A DNA stretch of 64,000 nucleotides from CAZUNO01 sp964621445 [NCBI: Candidatus Hadarchaeota archaeon] (GTDB taxonomy: Archaea; CAYQAE01; CAYVLA01). The notes under the pieces were generated by a model. The model did no database searches, was not told where the DNA came from, and was given only the letters and a program-made list of their open reading frames with translations. Position 1 is the stretch's first letter; every line of letters starts with the position of its first letter. The position numbers and the translations under genes were made by a program. Positions 41,125 through 50,265 of this stretch are shown here, piece by piece. Location: contig CAZUNO010000002.1 of the NCBI GenBank assembly GCA_964621445.1, positions 136,904 through 200,903 on the forward strand, given 5' to 3'.

Positions 41125-42132
41125 TCAAGAGGAATTCTCCCCGGGAACCTCAGGATCATGTTCATCAGAGATCTCCCCAAAGACCTCTTCCATGACATCC
41201 TCTATGCTAACCAAGCCCAATGTCTTTCCTGAGCTATTATGCAGCAAGGCGAGATGCGTCTTACTTCTCTGCATTTGCCTCAAGATATCATCCGCCTTTA
41301 TCCTAGGAGGTATTCTCAGAATCCCTCTCATGATTTTCTTCACGGAGCTAGAACCGTCTTCCACGCCAAACGTGTCCTTAACATGAGCCATTCCCACGAT
41401 GTCATCCACATTCTCTCCATAGACCGGGAATCGGGAATAGCCGGTCTCCATCGATCTGTCGATAAGATCATCGATGGTATCACTCTGGCTCAGGAACTCC
41501 ACCTCTTCCTTAGGTGTATAGAACTCCCGGGCCTGGGTCTCATCAAACTCGAATACACCATTAACCATCTCTCTCTCGTCCTCCTCGATGGTTCCCTGTT
41601 CCTCCCCTAGTCTCATCATTGCCATTATCTGATCTTCCGTAACCGTTGTTCCTTCATCTTCACCTTCCCGAACCATCGAGATCATGGCATTGGATAATCT
41701 GTTCAGGAGGAAGACCACTGGCGCGAAAAGTTTGGTTATCAGGGACAAAGCACTGGATACCCTCAAGGCGTAGCTCTTATTTCTCATTCCAAAGGCCTTT
41801 GGAGTTATCTCACTAAACACAAGTACGAGAGCGGTCATGACAAAAGTGGCGATCCCTATTCCTAAATTCCCAAAAATAGCCGTGGAAATTGCCCCTGCAA
41901 TAACTGAGGCAGATACATTGACTATATTATTGCCTACTACAACGGCGGTAATTACATTACTCGGATTCTCCATTAGCCGCTCCAGCCTGATGGCCTGCTC
42001 ATTTCCTTTTCTGGCCTCATCGGCAATAACTGCCCTATTCACAGAAACGAATGCAATCTCGGAACTAGAAAAGAAGGCAGAAAGAATTAGAAGAACTGCA
42101 ACTGCCAGCATACCTACGATTAACCAAATCAT
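41125..42132 (-). CDS. CNNM/HlyC-CorC-type membrane protein with CBS pair
   Basis: The 335-residue protein has an N-terminal DUF21 domain with three or four helices (MLAVAVLLILSAFFSSSEIAFVSVNR). NVIGNNIVNVSASVI-type and ITPKAFGMRNKS sequences follow, then two CBS motifs from about residue 190 to 320 (FYTPKEEVEFL...SRFPVYGENVDDIVGMAHV). The usual C-terminal transporter-associated domain is absent. Members are thought to handle Mg2+/Co2+ transport or sensing. A TATA-like box at 42166-42178 precedes it on the minus strand. Confidence 0.92.
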   Translation of the reverse strand: MIWLIVGMLAVAVLLILSAFFSSSEIAFVSVNRAVIADEARKGNEQAIRLERLMENPSNVITAVVVGNNIVNVSASVIAGAISTAIFGNLGIGIATFVMTALVLVFSEITPKAFGMRNKSYALRVSSALSLITKLFAPVVFLLNRLSNAMISMVREGEDEGTTVTEDQIMAMMRLGEEQGTIEEDEREMVNGVFEFDETQAREFYTPKEEVEFLSQSDTIDDLIDRSMETGYSRFPVYGENVDDIVGMAHVKDTFGVEDGSSSVKKIMRGILRIPPRIKADDILRQMQRSKTHLALLHNSSGKTLGLVSIEDVMEEVFGEISDEHDPEVPGENSS

Positions 42133-42289
42133 GCCGCGTATCCGCTAAACTTAACGAGTGGAGGCCCTGTTTTTATAAGTATTCCAATGTGCTTAAAAGT
42201 AGCTGCTATTAACGCCGTATTTCGAGTATTTTTAGTTCTGGTGAATCTCTCAGGACAAGACTTACCAGGTGCCATATGCATTTGAAAAT

Positions 42290-43033
42290 ATGTCCAATAA
42301 CAAGGACCCAGAGAAGGACCAAATTAGGAACAAGATATGGAGCCTTCTTGAGGATCAAGATGTTGCCCGGTTCCCTCGACCGGTCAAGGGCAGAATTCCC
42401 AACTTCGTCGGGGCGGATCGGGCCGCCGATCGGCTGTTTCAAACGGACCAATTTGGAGGGGCGGAGGTAATCAAATGTAACCCGGACTCACCCCAGCTCC
42501 CTGTGCGCCGAAGGGCTTTGGAGCTGGGCAAGGTCCTGATGATGCCTTCTCCCAGATTGAAATCAGGATTCCTAGTTCTCAATCCGGGGTCCATTCCGGC
42601 AAGACTTTACGAAAAAGCGGCGGCCATAAGGGGGTCCTTCAAGTATGGTGAAAAGTTAGGGATAAAAGACCTGCCCAATGTGGATGCCATAGTATGCGGA
42701 TCCGTTGCGGTAACCAGAGAGGGCAGGAGATTGGGAAAGGGGGGCGGCTACAGCGAAATAGAGTATGGTATATTGCGGGAGATGGAATTAGTAGAGGAAG
42801 GAGTTCCAATTCTGACCACCGTCCACGAGCTTCAGGTAATTAGCAGCATACCTACTGAAGAACATGATTTTACGGTCGACATCGTGGCCACCCCAACTGA
42901 ACTCATTGAAAGCACAGGACCCGTTTCGCGGCCACGGGGGATTATATGGGAGTTAATCTCTCAGGATCAATTGGACGAAATGCCAATTCTGGCCGAACTC
43001 AAGAAGAGAAGGGAATGGAAGAGAAATGGATGA
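42290..43033 (+). CDS. 5-formyltetrahydrofolate cyclo-ligase-like (MTHFS) protein
   Basis: The 247-residue protein uses the ATG at 42290; a GTG at 42269 is an upstream alternative. EVIKCNPDSPQLPVRRRALELGKVLMMPSPRL is the archaeal MTHFS-domain core. CGSVAVTREGRRLGKGGGYSEIEYGIL holds the nucleotide/folate Lys-Gly-Gly loop. Archaeal members act on tetrahydrofolate or tetrahydromethanopterin analogues; the exact C1 carrier is not settled by sequence. Confidence 0.88.
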   Translation: MSNNKDPEKDQIRNKIWSLLEDQDVARFPRPVKGRIPNFVGADRAADRLFQTDQFGGAEVIKCNPDSPQLPVRRRALELGKVLMMPSPRLKSGFLVLNPGSIPARLYEKAAAIRGSFKYGEKLGIKDLPNVDAIVCGSVAVTREGRRLGKGGGYSEIEYGILREMELVEEGVPILTTVHELQVISSIPTEEHDFTVDIVATPTELIESTGPVSRPRGIIWELISQDQLDEMPILAELKKRREWKRNG

Positions 43034-43103
43034 AACATGACCCTGGGTTATTGGGAGCAGGCCGGGAATACATAAGAAGCCCTCTTGAAAGAATGACTGG
43101 CAT

Positions 43104-45194
43104 ATGAAAACATCCTGGACAAGACATCTCCTAACTATAGCCGACCTCGGTATCTATAGCCGAGAACAGGTTCTGAACCTCGACCCTGCGATGGTGGCTG
43201 AGAGGAAGAGGAAGTTGGGCTTCAATATGGAGCACCTGAACTGTAGCGATGTATATGGAGGAGAGAGGGGGGTCTTCTTCTTTCAAACTGGAATCGCCGA
43301 AGAGATTCCCCGGGATTTCATTGGAGAGTACCTTCCCGAAGCCCACTCCAGGGGCATCAGGGTGCTGATCTACTATAACGTACACTGGCTGGATAGGGAC
43401 TTCGGGATGAGAAACCCGGACTGGCTACAGGTTTCCAGGGATGGCAGGACCAAGGAGGACCTTTACGGGTCGGGTTGTGCACCCTGTGTCAATTCAGGCT
43501 GGCGAGAATGGTCTTTCAGAGGGATTCGAGACCTAGCAGACTATGATATCGATGGTATTTTCCTCGATGGGCCCATCTTCATCTCCGATGGCTGTTACTG
43601 TGAAAGCTGTCGGGAGTCCTTCCGGAACGAATACGGAACCACGCTTCCCAGGGAGCAAAAAAGAGACGACCCGACCTGGAGACAATTTCTTGATTTCCGG
43701 TACGAGAGCATAGCCAGGTATATGGAAGATGCTTCCAGAAATCTAAAGGAAATTCGGCCCGATGCGGTTATCTATATGAATTCATCAGGGGTCTCCCCTT
43801 CCTGGCCAGCTGCCAGGGATAACAGAAGGCTTCTGACACATCAGGATATTCTCGGGGCTGAAGGCGGCTTCCTCTACCATGACCTGCGAACCTCTCCCCT
43901 CTGGAAACCGGGAATGTGTGCTAAACTTCTGGAAACCCAAGCGGGAGGAAAACCAACAGTGGTTTTTCTCGCTGGAGCTAACAAAGGGTGGGACGATTAC
44001 CTATTAACCCCCGCAGAGACCAGGCTCCTATTTGCGGACACCGTTGCCAACGGAGCCAATCCCTGGTACGGTATTCCATTCAATCGGTCGGATAGACTAA
44101 GCGCCCAGGCAGCGGGGGAGATGAATCGGTTTCTCCAGGAATTCTCTGAATATTTTGAAGGAACTCGACCTTTAAGTAAGATAGCACTGTTATGGTCGAC
44201 ACGTACCGCCGATTTCTACAAGGCAACGGTGCCCTTCACCGACTTCACGCCGGACGGGGATAAAATGGAGAGAGAAGGTGCCGGTGATTTTTCCTCGAGC
44301 TTCAGGGGATGCTATGAGTCCCTGGTCCGAAGCCATCTTCCATTTGAGGTCCTGGACGAAATCGCGCTGAGGAATGGGTCCCTTGACAGATATGACCTTC
44401 TCATAACCCCCAACTGTGCTTGCCTTTCAGGAGAGTCATGCGACTGTATAGAGAGGTATGTTTATCGCGGAGGCAATCTCCTGGCCAGCTTTGAGACCTC
44501 GCTATATAATCAAAACGGTTCCCGCCTTGAAAATTTCGGGCTTTCAAGGGTTTTGGGCGTTGACACCGGTAGAGGGAAATTCGGACCCATGAAGATAGAT
44601 TACATGGCCCTAACCGAGAACCACCCGCTTTTTGAGGGGCTGACCGATGATAACCTACCCTGTCCCATTTACGGCATGGAGGTTATGCCAAACACAAGCA
44701 AGCCCCTGGCCAAGTTCAGGGAAAAAATGAAATCGAGATACTCCAAACTTCCTCCGATCTCCGATCTGTCTGCAATTACCCTCAACAGCTATGGAAAGGG
44801 GAAAGCCCTTTACCTATCGGGTAATTTCTTTGAACACTACGAGAACTACCACAATCCCGATTATCGCCTTTTTATGTCTAATGCTGCTAGAAGCCTCTCC
44901 TCTCCTCTGGTTCACCTGCAGAACTGCCCGACATCGGTTGAGATTACCATGAGAACGAGGGAGCCGGATACCCTTCTCATTCACCTGGTCAATTTTACCG
45001 GCGAAATGACCAGACCAATTGAGTCGGTAACTCCGGTACATGATGTGGAGGTTAAACTAAATGGCTTCCATAATTTGAAATCTGCCCGATCGATTTCTCC
45101 ATCCCGGCCTTCTAGAGATCTAGAGCCCTTGGGGAATAACCAGCTGAAACTTGATCTGGAAAGCGAGTACAAGATGGTTATAATGGAGAAGTGA
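43104..45194 (+). CDS. glycoside-hydrolase-like protein (GHL6/GHL-type with beta-galactosidase trimerisation-like domain)
   Basis: The 696-residue protein opens with a TIM-barrel: GFNMEHLNCSDVY, then RVLIYYNVHWLDRDFG, a DGIFLDGPIF strand and CYCESCRESFRNEYG. That is the GHL6 hallmark order, with the paired Cys being family-typical. The second half (about residues 360-600) resembles a beta-galactosidase trimerisation domain, followed by a small beta-rich tail. It is cytosolic (no signal peptide). A TATA-like box at 43066-43075 predicts a nearly leaderless transcript. Substrate unknown; cleavage of an unusual glycoside fits the window's other genes. Confidence 0.82.
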   Translation: MKTSWTRHLLTIADLGIYSREQVLNLDPAMVAERKRKLGFNMEHLNCSDVYGGERGVFFFQTGIAEEIPRDFIGEYLPEAHSRGIRVLIYYNVHWLDRDFGMRNPDWLQVSRDGRTKEDLYGSGCAPCVNSGWREWSFRGIRDLADYDIDGIFLDGPIFISDGCYCESCRESFRNEYGTTLPREQKRDDPTWRQFLDFRYESIARYMEDASRNLKEIRPDAVIYMNSSGVSPSWPAARDNRRLLTHQDILGAEGGFLYHDLRTSPLWKPGMCAKLLETQAGGKPTVVFLAGANKGWDDYLLTPAETRLLFADTVANGANPWYGIPFNRSDRLSAQAAGEMNRFLQEFSEYFEGTRPLSKIALLWSTRTADFYKATVPFTDFTPDGDKMEREGAGDFSSSFRGCYESLVRSHLPFEVLDEIALRNGSLDRYDLLITPNCACLSGESCDCIERYVYRGGNLLASFETSLYNQNGSRLENFGLSRVLGVDTGRGKFGPMKIDYMALTENHPLFEGLTDDNLPCPIYGMEVMPNTSKPLAKFREKMKSRYSKLPPISDLSAITLNSYGKGKALYLSGNFFEHYENYHNPDYRLFMSNAARSLSSPLVHLQNCPTSVEITMRTREPDTLLIHLVNFTGEMTRPIESVTPVHDVEVKLNGFHNLKSARSISPSRPSRDLEPLGNNQLKLDLESEYKMVIMEK

Positions 45195-45206
45195 TAAGTA
45201 CCTGAG

Positions 45207-45776
45207 CTACACCTTTATCTCGTCCCCCAGTTGAAGCAGTTTACAGGGGATGGATTCCTCATGAAGCCACTTAACCAGGTTATCCGCATCCTCTTGGTCC
45301 TCGCTGGGATCGTAGTGGAAAGGGACGACGATTTCGGGATCTATACGCTTGAATGAAGAGAGGTATTCATTGTAGTAATCCGGAAAACAGGCGGAAAATG
45401 CGGCTTTGACACCTTGCTCAACATCCGGGAATCTAGCAGAATCACCTGCGTGTAACAGGCCCCGATAGAAATAGCTGACGCTTTCCTCTGAACCCCAACA
45501 CCAGCTCTCAAGTACCTTAATTCCATCGACCTCGTCCCCCGGCTGAACGATCCCCCCATCCATTCCAATCTTGTCTAGGGTGGTCTTTGGTGCAAACAGA
45601 TCTGCCGTTGACCCGCATTCCTCGTAATCCTGAGCTGAGAAGTGGTCATCATGTTCATGGGTGACCAGTACTATATCGGCTTTACCTTTGGGCTCGATCT
45701 CGTAATTGGGATCAATAACGATGTGCCGGTCCCCAATTATTTCGAGACAGGCATTTCCCAGCCATTTAACCCTCAC
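45207..45776 (-). CDS. metallo-beta-lactamase-fold hydrolase
   Basis: The 189-residue protein has the motif LVTHEHDDHFSAQDY (HxHxDH), then GLLHAGDSARF (metal Asp), and VPFHYDPS (final His). It is close to UlaG/YcfI-like small MBL proteins. It ends 13 bp from the GHL gene (convergent). Specific substrate unknown. Confidence 0.85.
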   Translation of the reverse strand: MRVKWLGNACLEIIGDRHIVIDPNYEIEPKGKADIVLVTHEHDDHFSAQDYEECGSTADLFAPKTTLDKIGMDGGIVQPGDEVDGIKVLESWCWGSEESVSYFYRGLLHAGDSARFPDVEQGVKAAFSACFPDYYNEYLSSFKRIDPEIVVPFHYDPSEDQEDADNLVKWLHEESIPCKLLQLGDEIKV

Positions 45777-45798
45777 GAAATTACCTCCTTGATGGTAT

Positions 45799-46344
45799 CT
45801 ATAATGGCTTGGCCAGTACCCGCTTTACCTTGCTGTCGAATAGCTCCCTTGATATGGCTGGCCTTAGTACCAGCGCCGTATCTGCTCCTCTCCCGGTGCC
45901 CGAAACAGTCAAGAGATCCTTATCCGTCCTCACCAGGCCTGCATCGGCGGCCATGGCCGCAATCTCCACCCCTACCTTTACCCCCTCACAGAACATTCTC
46001 AATGTCTGCCTGACGACCATTCCTATCGACCCCTCATCGGCAAGGCGGTTTACACCGTCAAAGGCATGGGAAGTAGTGAGTACTTTGATGCCTTCACTTT
46101 CCAATTTTTCTCTCAGGTCCGCCGGGAATTCCTGTTGGTTTTGTCCCTTGTGACCGGTTACGTGGGTCACCACGATCAAGTTCAGGTCACCTAGCATCTC
46201 AGCGGCCATTCGGGCCGTGTATCCGGTGGTGGAAGCAACGACCACGGTATCCATGTTCTCCTGATCGGCATAACCCCTCACCAAATCCAGTGTCTCGTCA
46301 GTATTGTCCTTGCCGGCCTTCTCGAAATAGGTTATTTCGGACAT
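45799..46344 (-). CDS. stand-alone pyruvate-kinase C-terminal-like domain protein
   Basis: The 181-residue protein (MSEITYFEKAGKDNTDETLDLV) consists of only the alpha/beta C-terminal fold of pyruvate kinase (PF02887-like): VVVASTTGYTARMAAEML, LIVVTHVTGHKG, VLTTSHAFDGVN and LLTVSGTGRGADTALVL. The catalytic barrel is absent. Single-domain versions occur in archaea with no known reaction; allosteric ligand sensing is the family-based inference. It may be co-transcribed with the MBL-fold gene, 22 bp away. Confidence 0.85.
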   Translation of the reverse strand: MSEITYFEKAGKDNTDETLDLVRGYADQENMDTVVVASTTGYTARMAAEMLGDLNLIVVTHVTGHKGQNQQEFPADLREKLESEGIKVLTTSHAFDGVNRLADEGSIGMVVRQTLRMFCEGVKVGVEIAAMAADAGLVRTDKDLLTVSGTGRGADTALVLRPAISRELFDSKVKRVLAKPL

Positions 46345-46432
46345 CCCGATCTCCAGTAATGTATTTATCAGGGGTGCCTAAAATAATCTTGGAGAACTAC
46401 GTGTTTTTGAGTTTTTGACGTTCCCTCTACTT

Positions 46433-47437
46433 TCAGAGATTAGGCGAGCCCATTAAGGCACGGACCACGGATCTCACTGCCTGCTCGGAATTCTTTCTCG
46501 GTTTCCAGCCCAGGTCGCATATCTCCCGGATGCTCAAAACGGTAACTGGGATATCCCCCTTCCATCCGCCCTTTCCCCCCGTGTGCTGGTGCTTTATATC
46601 CACCAGACCCATCTCCTCCTCGACTACACGGGCCAGACGCTCCACCGATATAGTATCGCCGGTTCCCAGATTGAGGATGCTGTCCTTCGTTTTTGAAACG
46701 GAGTATAGGATGGCCTCAACGCAATCTTTTACGTGGAGGTAACTCTTCCGCTGCCTCCCGTCCCCAAGTATCTTGAGATTCTCTGGGTCCCTCTTCAGGC
46801 GGGAAACGAAGTCAGGGATCACGCCGTGGGAGGACCTTTTCCCGACCACGTTCGCAAAACGGAATATCAAATAATTGAGATCAAATCCCTCTGAGTAAGC
46901 GGTTATTAGACCTTCGCAACCCAGCTTGGTTGCCCCGTAAATGGATATGGGCTTTAATGGACCGTAGTCCTCGGGTGTGGGTATCTCATCTGCTTCGCCG
47001 TAAACAACCGAACTAGAGGCGAACACGAGATTTTCCACACCCTGATCGACCATTTCCTCCAACAGGTTACGAGTGGCAACCAGGTTATTCCTAAACGGCG
47101 ATAGCCTCCTCTGCCCGTCGGTGAACCCACCTCGAATTACGGGGTCCGCCGCCATGTGAAAAACATGAGTCCGGCCCTCGAGCACACCGGTAAGCGAATT
47201 CCTATTGCAGAGATCTGCTTCCACGAAATTAAATTCATTATTACCCGAATGGTTCTCAATAAAGGCCAAATTGCCGCTCTTCAGGTTATCCAATACAACG
47301 ACATTCCATCCCTTCAGGAGGAGTTCATCCACCAGGTAACTACCGATGAATCCTGCACCTCCGGTGACCAGAGCATTTCCAACCGACAAACTTGGACCAT
47401 GTCCTGGCCGGAGCCATTCCTCATAAATTGATTCCAA
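46433..47437 (-). CDS. NAD-dependent epimerase/dehydratase (UDP-glucose 4-epimerase-like)
   Basis: The 334-residue SDR-extended enzyme has the Rossmann motif VTGGAGFIGSYLVDELL. ASSSVVYGEADEIPT supplies the catalytic Ser region, and SIYGATKLGCEGL the YxxxK. NLGTGDTISVERLARV follows near the C-terminus. I keep the TTG at 47437, but an internal TTG at 47389 gives a more standard SVGNALVTGG start. It would supply a nucleotide sugar for surface glycans together with GalU (50598). Confidence 0.9.
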   Translation of the reverse strand: MESIYEEWLRPGHGPSLSVGNALVTGGAGFIGSYLVDELLLKGWNVVVLDNLKSGNLAFIENHSGNNEFNFVEADLCNRNSLTGVLEGRTHVFHMAADPVIRGGFTDGQRRLSPFRNNLVATRNLLEEMVDQGVENLVFASSSVVYGEADEIPTPEDYGPLKPISIYGATKLGCEGLITAYSEGFDLNYLIFRFANVVGKRSSHGVIPDFVSRLKRDPENLKILGDGRQRKSYLHVKDCVEAILYSVSKTKDSILNLGTGDTISVERLARVVEEEMGLVDIKHQHTGGKGGWKGDIPVTVLSIREICDLGWKPRKNSEQAVRSVVRALMGSPNL

Positions 47438-47445
47438 TCCCGGTT

Positions 47446-48249
47446 CTATTTAGGCCTAAGGGCCCCGTTATCAACCACATAATTCTCCTTGAGTTCCTCG
47501 ACTCTTGACTCCAACTTCTTCTCCTGCTCCGGTGTCAGCGGGCGTAGCTCTTCCCCCACCTCTGCGTCTTCCTCCACCTCTTCCAGGTTTGATATGCCCA
47601 CAATGGCACTTGGAACCCCTCTACTCCAGATGTAATTGAGAGACTGAGAAACATCTGTCAACACCCCCTTGCCCAGGGGCTTCATGGCCACTATGCCCAC
47701 ATCCTTTTCGAGAGCTCTGGGAATCAGCTTATCCTCCGCCCTGTTAAATACATAATTAAAGGGGACAACCAGGTTTGAGAAAAGATCTCGTTCGATTGCC
47801 CGGGCTAGGAAATCGGGGTAGTGATCGGTAATCCCAATGTGGTCAACGGTCCCTTCCTCCTTAGCATCACGCAGGACCTGGAATCCCCCCTTCTTTCCCA
47901 GGCCCTGTTCGAAGCTATTTTCCCTTATCCTGAATTGGGCAATATCCAGGTGATCGGTCCCCAGCATCTCGAAGGCCTGGTTAAGCTGTTTCTCGGTCTG
48001 AAGCCTTTTGGACCCGAATAGCTTTACATTTAGAATGCATTCCTCACGGCGGCCCTCTATTGCCTTCCCTACCTTCAGCGCGCTGTCTCCATAGGTGGGT
48101 GATGTGTGTATATGGTTTATTCCCAGATCCAGGGCTCGTTCAACGATCCTTACTGCCCTCTTTTTCTCCACGTCCTTGATGGGTATGCCTCCAAAGCCCA
48201 CTACCGACACCTTGAGTCCGGTTCTGCCTAACTCCCTGTACTCCATCAT
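47446..48249 (-). CDS. aldo/keto reductase family protein with altered active site
   Basis: The 267-residue barrel opens YRELGRTGLKVSVVGFGGIP. In standard AKRs the catalytic tetrad is Asp-Tyr-Lys-His. Here the Asp position reads His48 in HIHTSPTYG, Tyr53 and the Lys of NVKLFG are kept, and the His strand reads IAQFRIR. Two of four catalytic residues thus differ, as in some AKR relatives with unclear chemistry. It is in tandem with the epimerase (8 bp), same strand. Activity cannot be assumed. Confidence 0.85.
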   Translation of the reverse strand: MMEYRELGRTGLKVSVVGFGGIPIKDVEKKRAVRIVERALDLGINHIHTSPTYGDSALKVGKAIEGRREECILNVKLFGSKRLQTEKQLNQAFEMLGTDHLDIAQFRIRENSFEQGLGKKGGFQVLRDAKEEGTVDHIGITDHYPDFLARAIERDLFSNLVVPFNYVFNRAEDKLIPRALEKDVGIVAMKPLGKGVLTDVSQSLNYIWSRGVPSAIVGISNLEEVEEDAEVGEELRPLTPEQEKKLESRVEELKENYVVDNGALRPK

Positions 48250-48334
48250 CTTTCGCCTACCCGGGCTGGTATAGTCCTCTCTATTAGATATTCGCCAAAA
48301 GAGCCAATGGCGCCTCTGGAGGGAAAGGCCTTCC

Positions 48335-49576
48335 TCAATTTAGGAATCGGGTCTGCCCGGCCCTCTTGTAAAGACGCCTCCTGATCATCAGAGTGTAGAG
48401 CAAGTAGCCGCAGATCATTAGCGTACCGGTCACCGAGCTCCATTCGATTGCATAGATCCACAGCAGAGCTCGGTCCTTGACCTCCATTGCCCGGTCGACC
48501 ATTTCCTGGAGATCTCGGTTTAGGTTCTCGACCCCCTCGAGAGCACCTTGCAGTTCTAGATCTATGTAAAGATCGTCGACTTTCTCCCGTTCCGAATCTA
48601 TTTCGCCCAGATCTCGAAGAAGAGGATTGGTATTGGCATTGAATTTGTCGGCGAAATCTATTATCGATAGGACGAGAAGTCTTCTTGAATCGTAGGTGGA
48701 GAACTCCTCTCGCACGGTCTTGTCCATGGTGGGGTCCGGTATTCCCGTCTGGGCCGAATAGTAAATGAAGGATGAAAAGACGTGCGGAGCCCATTCCCAA
48801 GCACCTCCCCTAGTCGAGAATGCATATGCTGCCCGGCCTCCCCAGTCGTGGACCACGGCCAGCCCCCTTCCCGACCCCACATCAATATATGCAAGCGCCG
48901 GGCGGCCCGGGGGATGGGAATCGGTCTCCGCTACCACCACGGCGCCTTGTTTGTCGAATACCCGGTTATGGGCGACCCAGATTGCCCTCTCCCAGGGCAC
49001 TCCAGATACCAGCGGATGTCCAGGCTTCACGATATTGACCTTGAAAAGAAAACGGGACCAGCCCTTGCCATCATCTGCGCATTCAACGGGTAGGATTTCT
49101 CCTATAACCGTCTTACACCAGTTATTATTGACTCCTCGCCAATCAGTTCCCCCGAAGGACGCCGGGTCGTCAGCCATTACAAATCCCATGCCCCCTCCAA
49201 CTACCCCATCACGGGTCCAGAAAAGGAATTTTCCCAGGTGATACTGAAAAGCGCCCGTTATGCAAACAACGTCCATATCCCTTACCAGGTCCTCCTCCCT
49301 CCTGGGCAAATAGAGGCGATAGTACCTCATGGTCTCACGGGTACCTATGATCGCCACCTCACTGGGGACCGGATACATCTCGATCCTCGGGTCATCGAAG
49401 AAGAAGGTGGCAGCAAATCCCCCGCGGTTAAAGGCGTCTCCAATATGGAGCAGTCGGATCCTCCCGTCTTCGGGATCCGTTTTTCCCTCTCCCGTCAAAA
49501 GTAGCCCGTTGAGGAGGAGATAGAATAAGATGGCCCTTAGGTAACTAGACCGGGAAAACTCCCCCTTAAATTTCAT
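48335..49576 (-). CDS. paralogous GATase-like membrane-anchored protein, member 5
   Basis: The 413-residue protein has a signal/anchor within the first 32 residues, then IRLLHIGDAFNR. RYYRLYLPRREEDL, GFVMADDPASFGGTDWRGV, VIGEILPVECADD, FADKFNANTNPL and WIYAIEWSSVTGTLMICGY ending MIRRRLYKRAG follow in family order. FKFNANT replaces the FGAN of the others. It lies 86 bp upstream of the aldo/keto reductase on the same strand, about 12 kb from the three clustered members. Confidence 0.82.
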   Translation of the reverse strand: MKFKGEFSRSSYLRAILFYLLLNGLLLTGEGKTDPEDGRIRLLHIGDAFNRGGFAATFFFDDPRIEMYPVPSEVAIIGTRETMRYYRLYLPRREEDLVRDMDVVCITGAFQYHLGKFLFWTRDGVVGGGMGFVMADDPASFGGTDWRGVNNNWCKTVIGEILPVECADDGKGWSRFLFKVNIVKPGHPLVSGVPWERAIWVAHNRVFDKQGAVVVAETDSHPPGRPALAYIDVGSGRGLAVVHDWGGRAAYAFSTRGGAWEWAPHVFSSFIYYSAQTGIPDPTMDKTVREEFSTYDSRRLLVLSIIDFADKFNANTNPLLRDLGEIDSEREKVDDLYIDLELQGALEGVENLNRDLQEMVDRAMEVKDRALLWIYAIEWSSVTGTLMICGYLLYTLMIRRRLYKRAGQTRFLN

Positions 49577-49629
49577 ACAACCTGCATTTTCTCATCATAT
49601 ATTTGAATCTCACCCCCGTCATTCTTCTC

Positions 49630-50265
49630 ATGCCCGACCTTCAGGTAGCACTGGACATCGTCGATCTCGACATTGCACTGGATATTGCCAGCAAAAGCCT
49701 CCAGGGCGGAGCTACAATTCTCGAAGTGGGCACTCCTCTGATAAAGGCACACGGAATGGAGGCCGTTAGCAAGATATGCAGACTTGCCGGGGAGGAGATA
49801 AGGGTGGTCGCTGACATGAAGACCTCGGATGCCGGATATCTGGAGACGGAACTCGCGGCCAAGGCCGGGGCCGATGTTACAACCGTTCTGGCCTGTTCAT
49901 CTCCATCAACAGTGGAGGAGACGGTCAGGGCTGGGAATGATCTTGGCATAGCGGTGTTGGCGGACCTTATGGAAGTCGGTTCAGTTTCTGATGCCGCCCG
50001 GGAGATGGAGGATTTTGGAGTCGGCTTCATCTGCGTCCATTCAGGAATTGACACCGGCCAGGGATTGGAGCAATCATTTGATAAGCTGGGCTCGGTTGCC
50101 GAGGCCGTCAATATAGAAGTGGCAGCTGCAGGCGGCCTGGACCATAGAACCGCATCCCAGGCCATTGAAAGGGGAGCTTCAATAGTGATCGTGGGCAGAG
50201 CCATTACTCGATCTTCAAACCCCGAGCTGAGCACCAAACGCATTCGAGAGGCTATAGGCGGCTGA
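49630..50265 (+). CDS. 3-hexulose-6-phosphate synthase-like (OMPDC superfamily) protein
   Basis: The 211-residue TIM-barrel starts at the ATG at 49630 (MPDLQVALDIVDLDIALDIA). VVADMKTSDAG is the catalytic DxKxxD of the OMP decarboxylase/HPS suprafamily. VEVGTPLIKAHGMEAV-type and GLDHRTASQAIERGASIVIVGRAI (phosphate loop) support HPS over OMPDC. HPS condenses formaldehyde with ribulose-5-phosphate, or works in reverse to make pentoses in archaea. No isomerase (PHI) partner is adjacent. Specificity between HPS and 3-keto-L-gulonate-6-P decarboxylase is uncertain. Confidence 0.88.
   Translation: MPDLQVALDIVDLDIALDIASKSLQGGATILEVGTPLIKAHGMEAVSKICRLAGEEIRVVADMKTSDAGYLETELAAKAGADVTTVLACSSPSTVEETVRAGNDLGIAVLADLMEVGSVSDAAREMEDFGVGFICVHSGIDTGQGLEQSFDKLGSVAEAVNIEVAAAGGLDHRTASQAIERGASIVIVGRAITRSSNPELSTKRIREAIGG

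Noticed and set aside
48246-48800. 184-codon minus-strand open frame overlapping the GATase-like member at 48335
   Set aside because: It is very rich in Arg, Ser and Gly and lies in another frame of a well-supported gene.
18520-49576. Reading the five GATase-like proteins as active glutamine amidotransferases
   Set aside because: No Cys occurs at the position following the core strand, and they carry signal peptides and a C-terminal membrane helix, so glutaminase activity is not supported.
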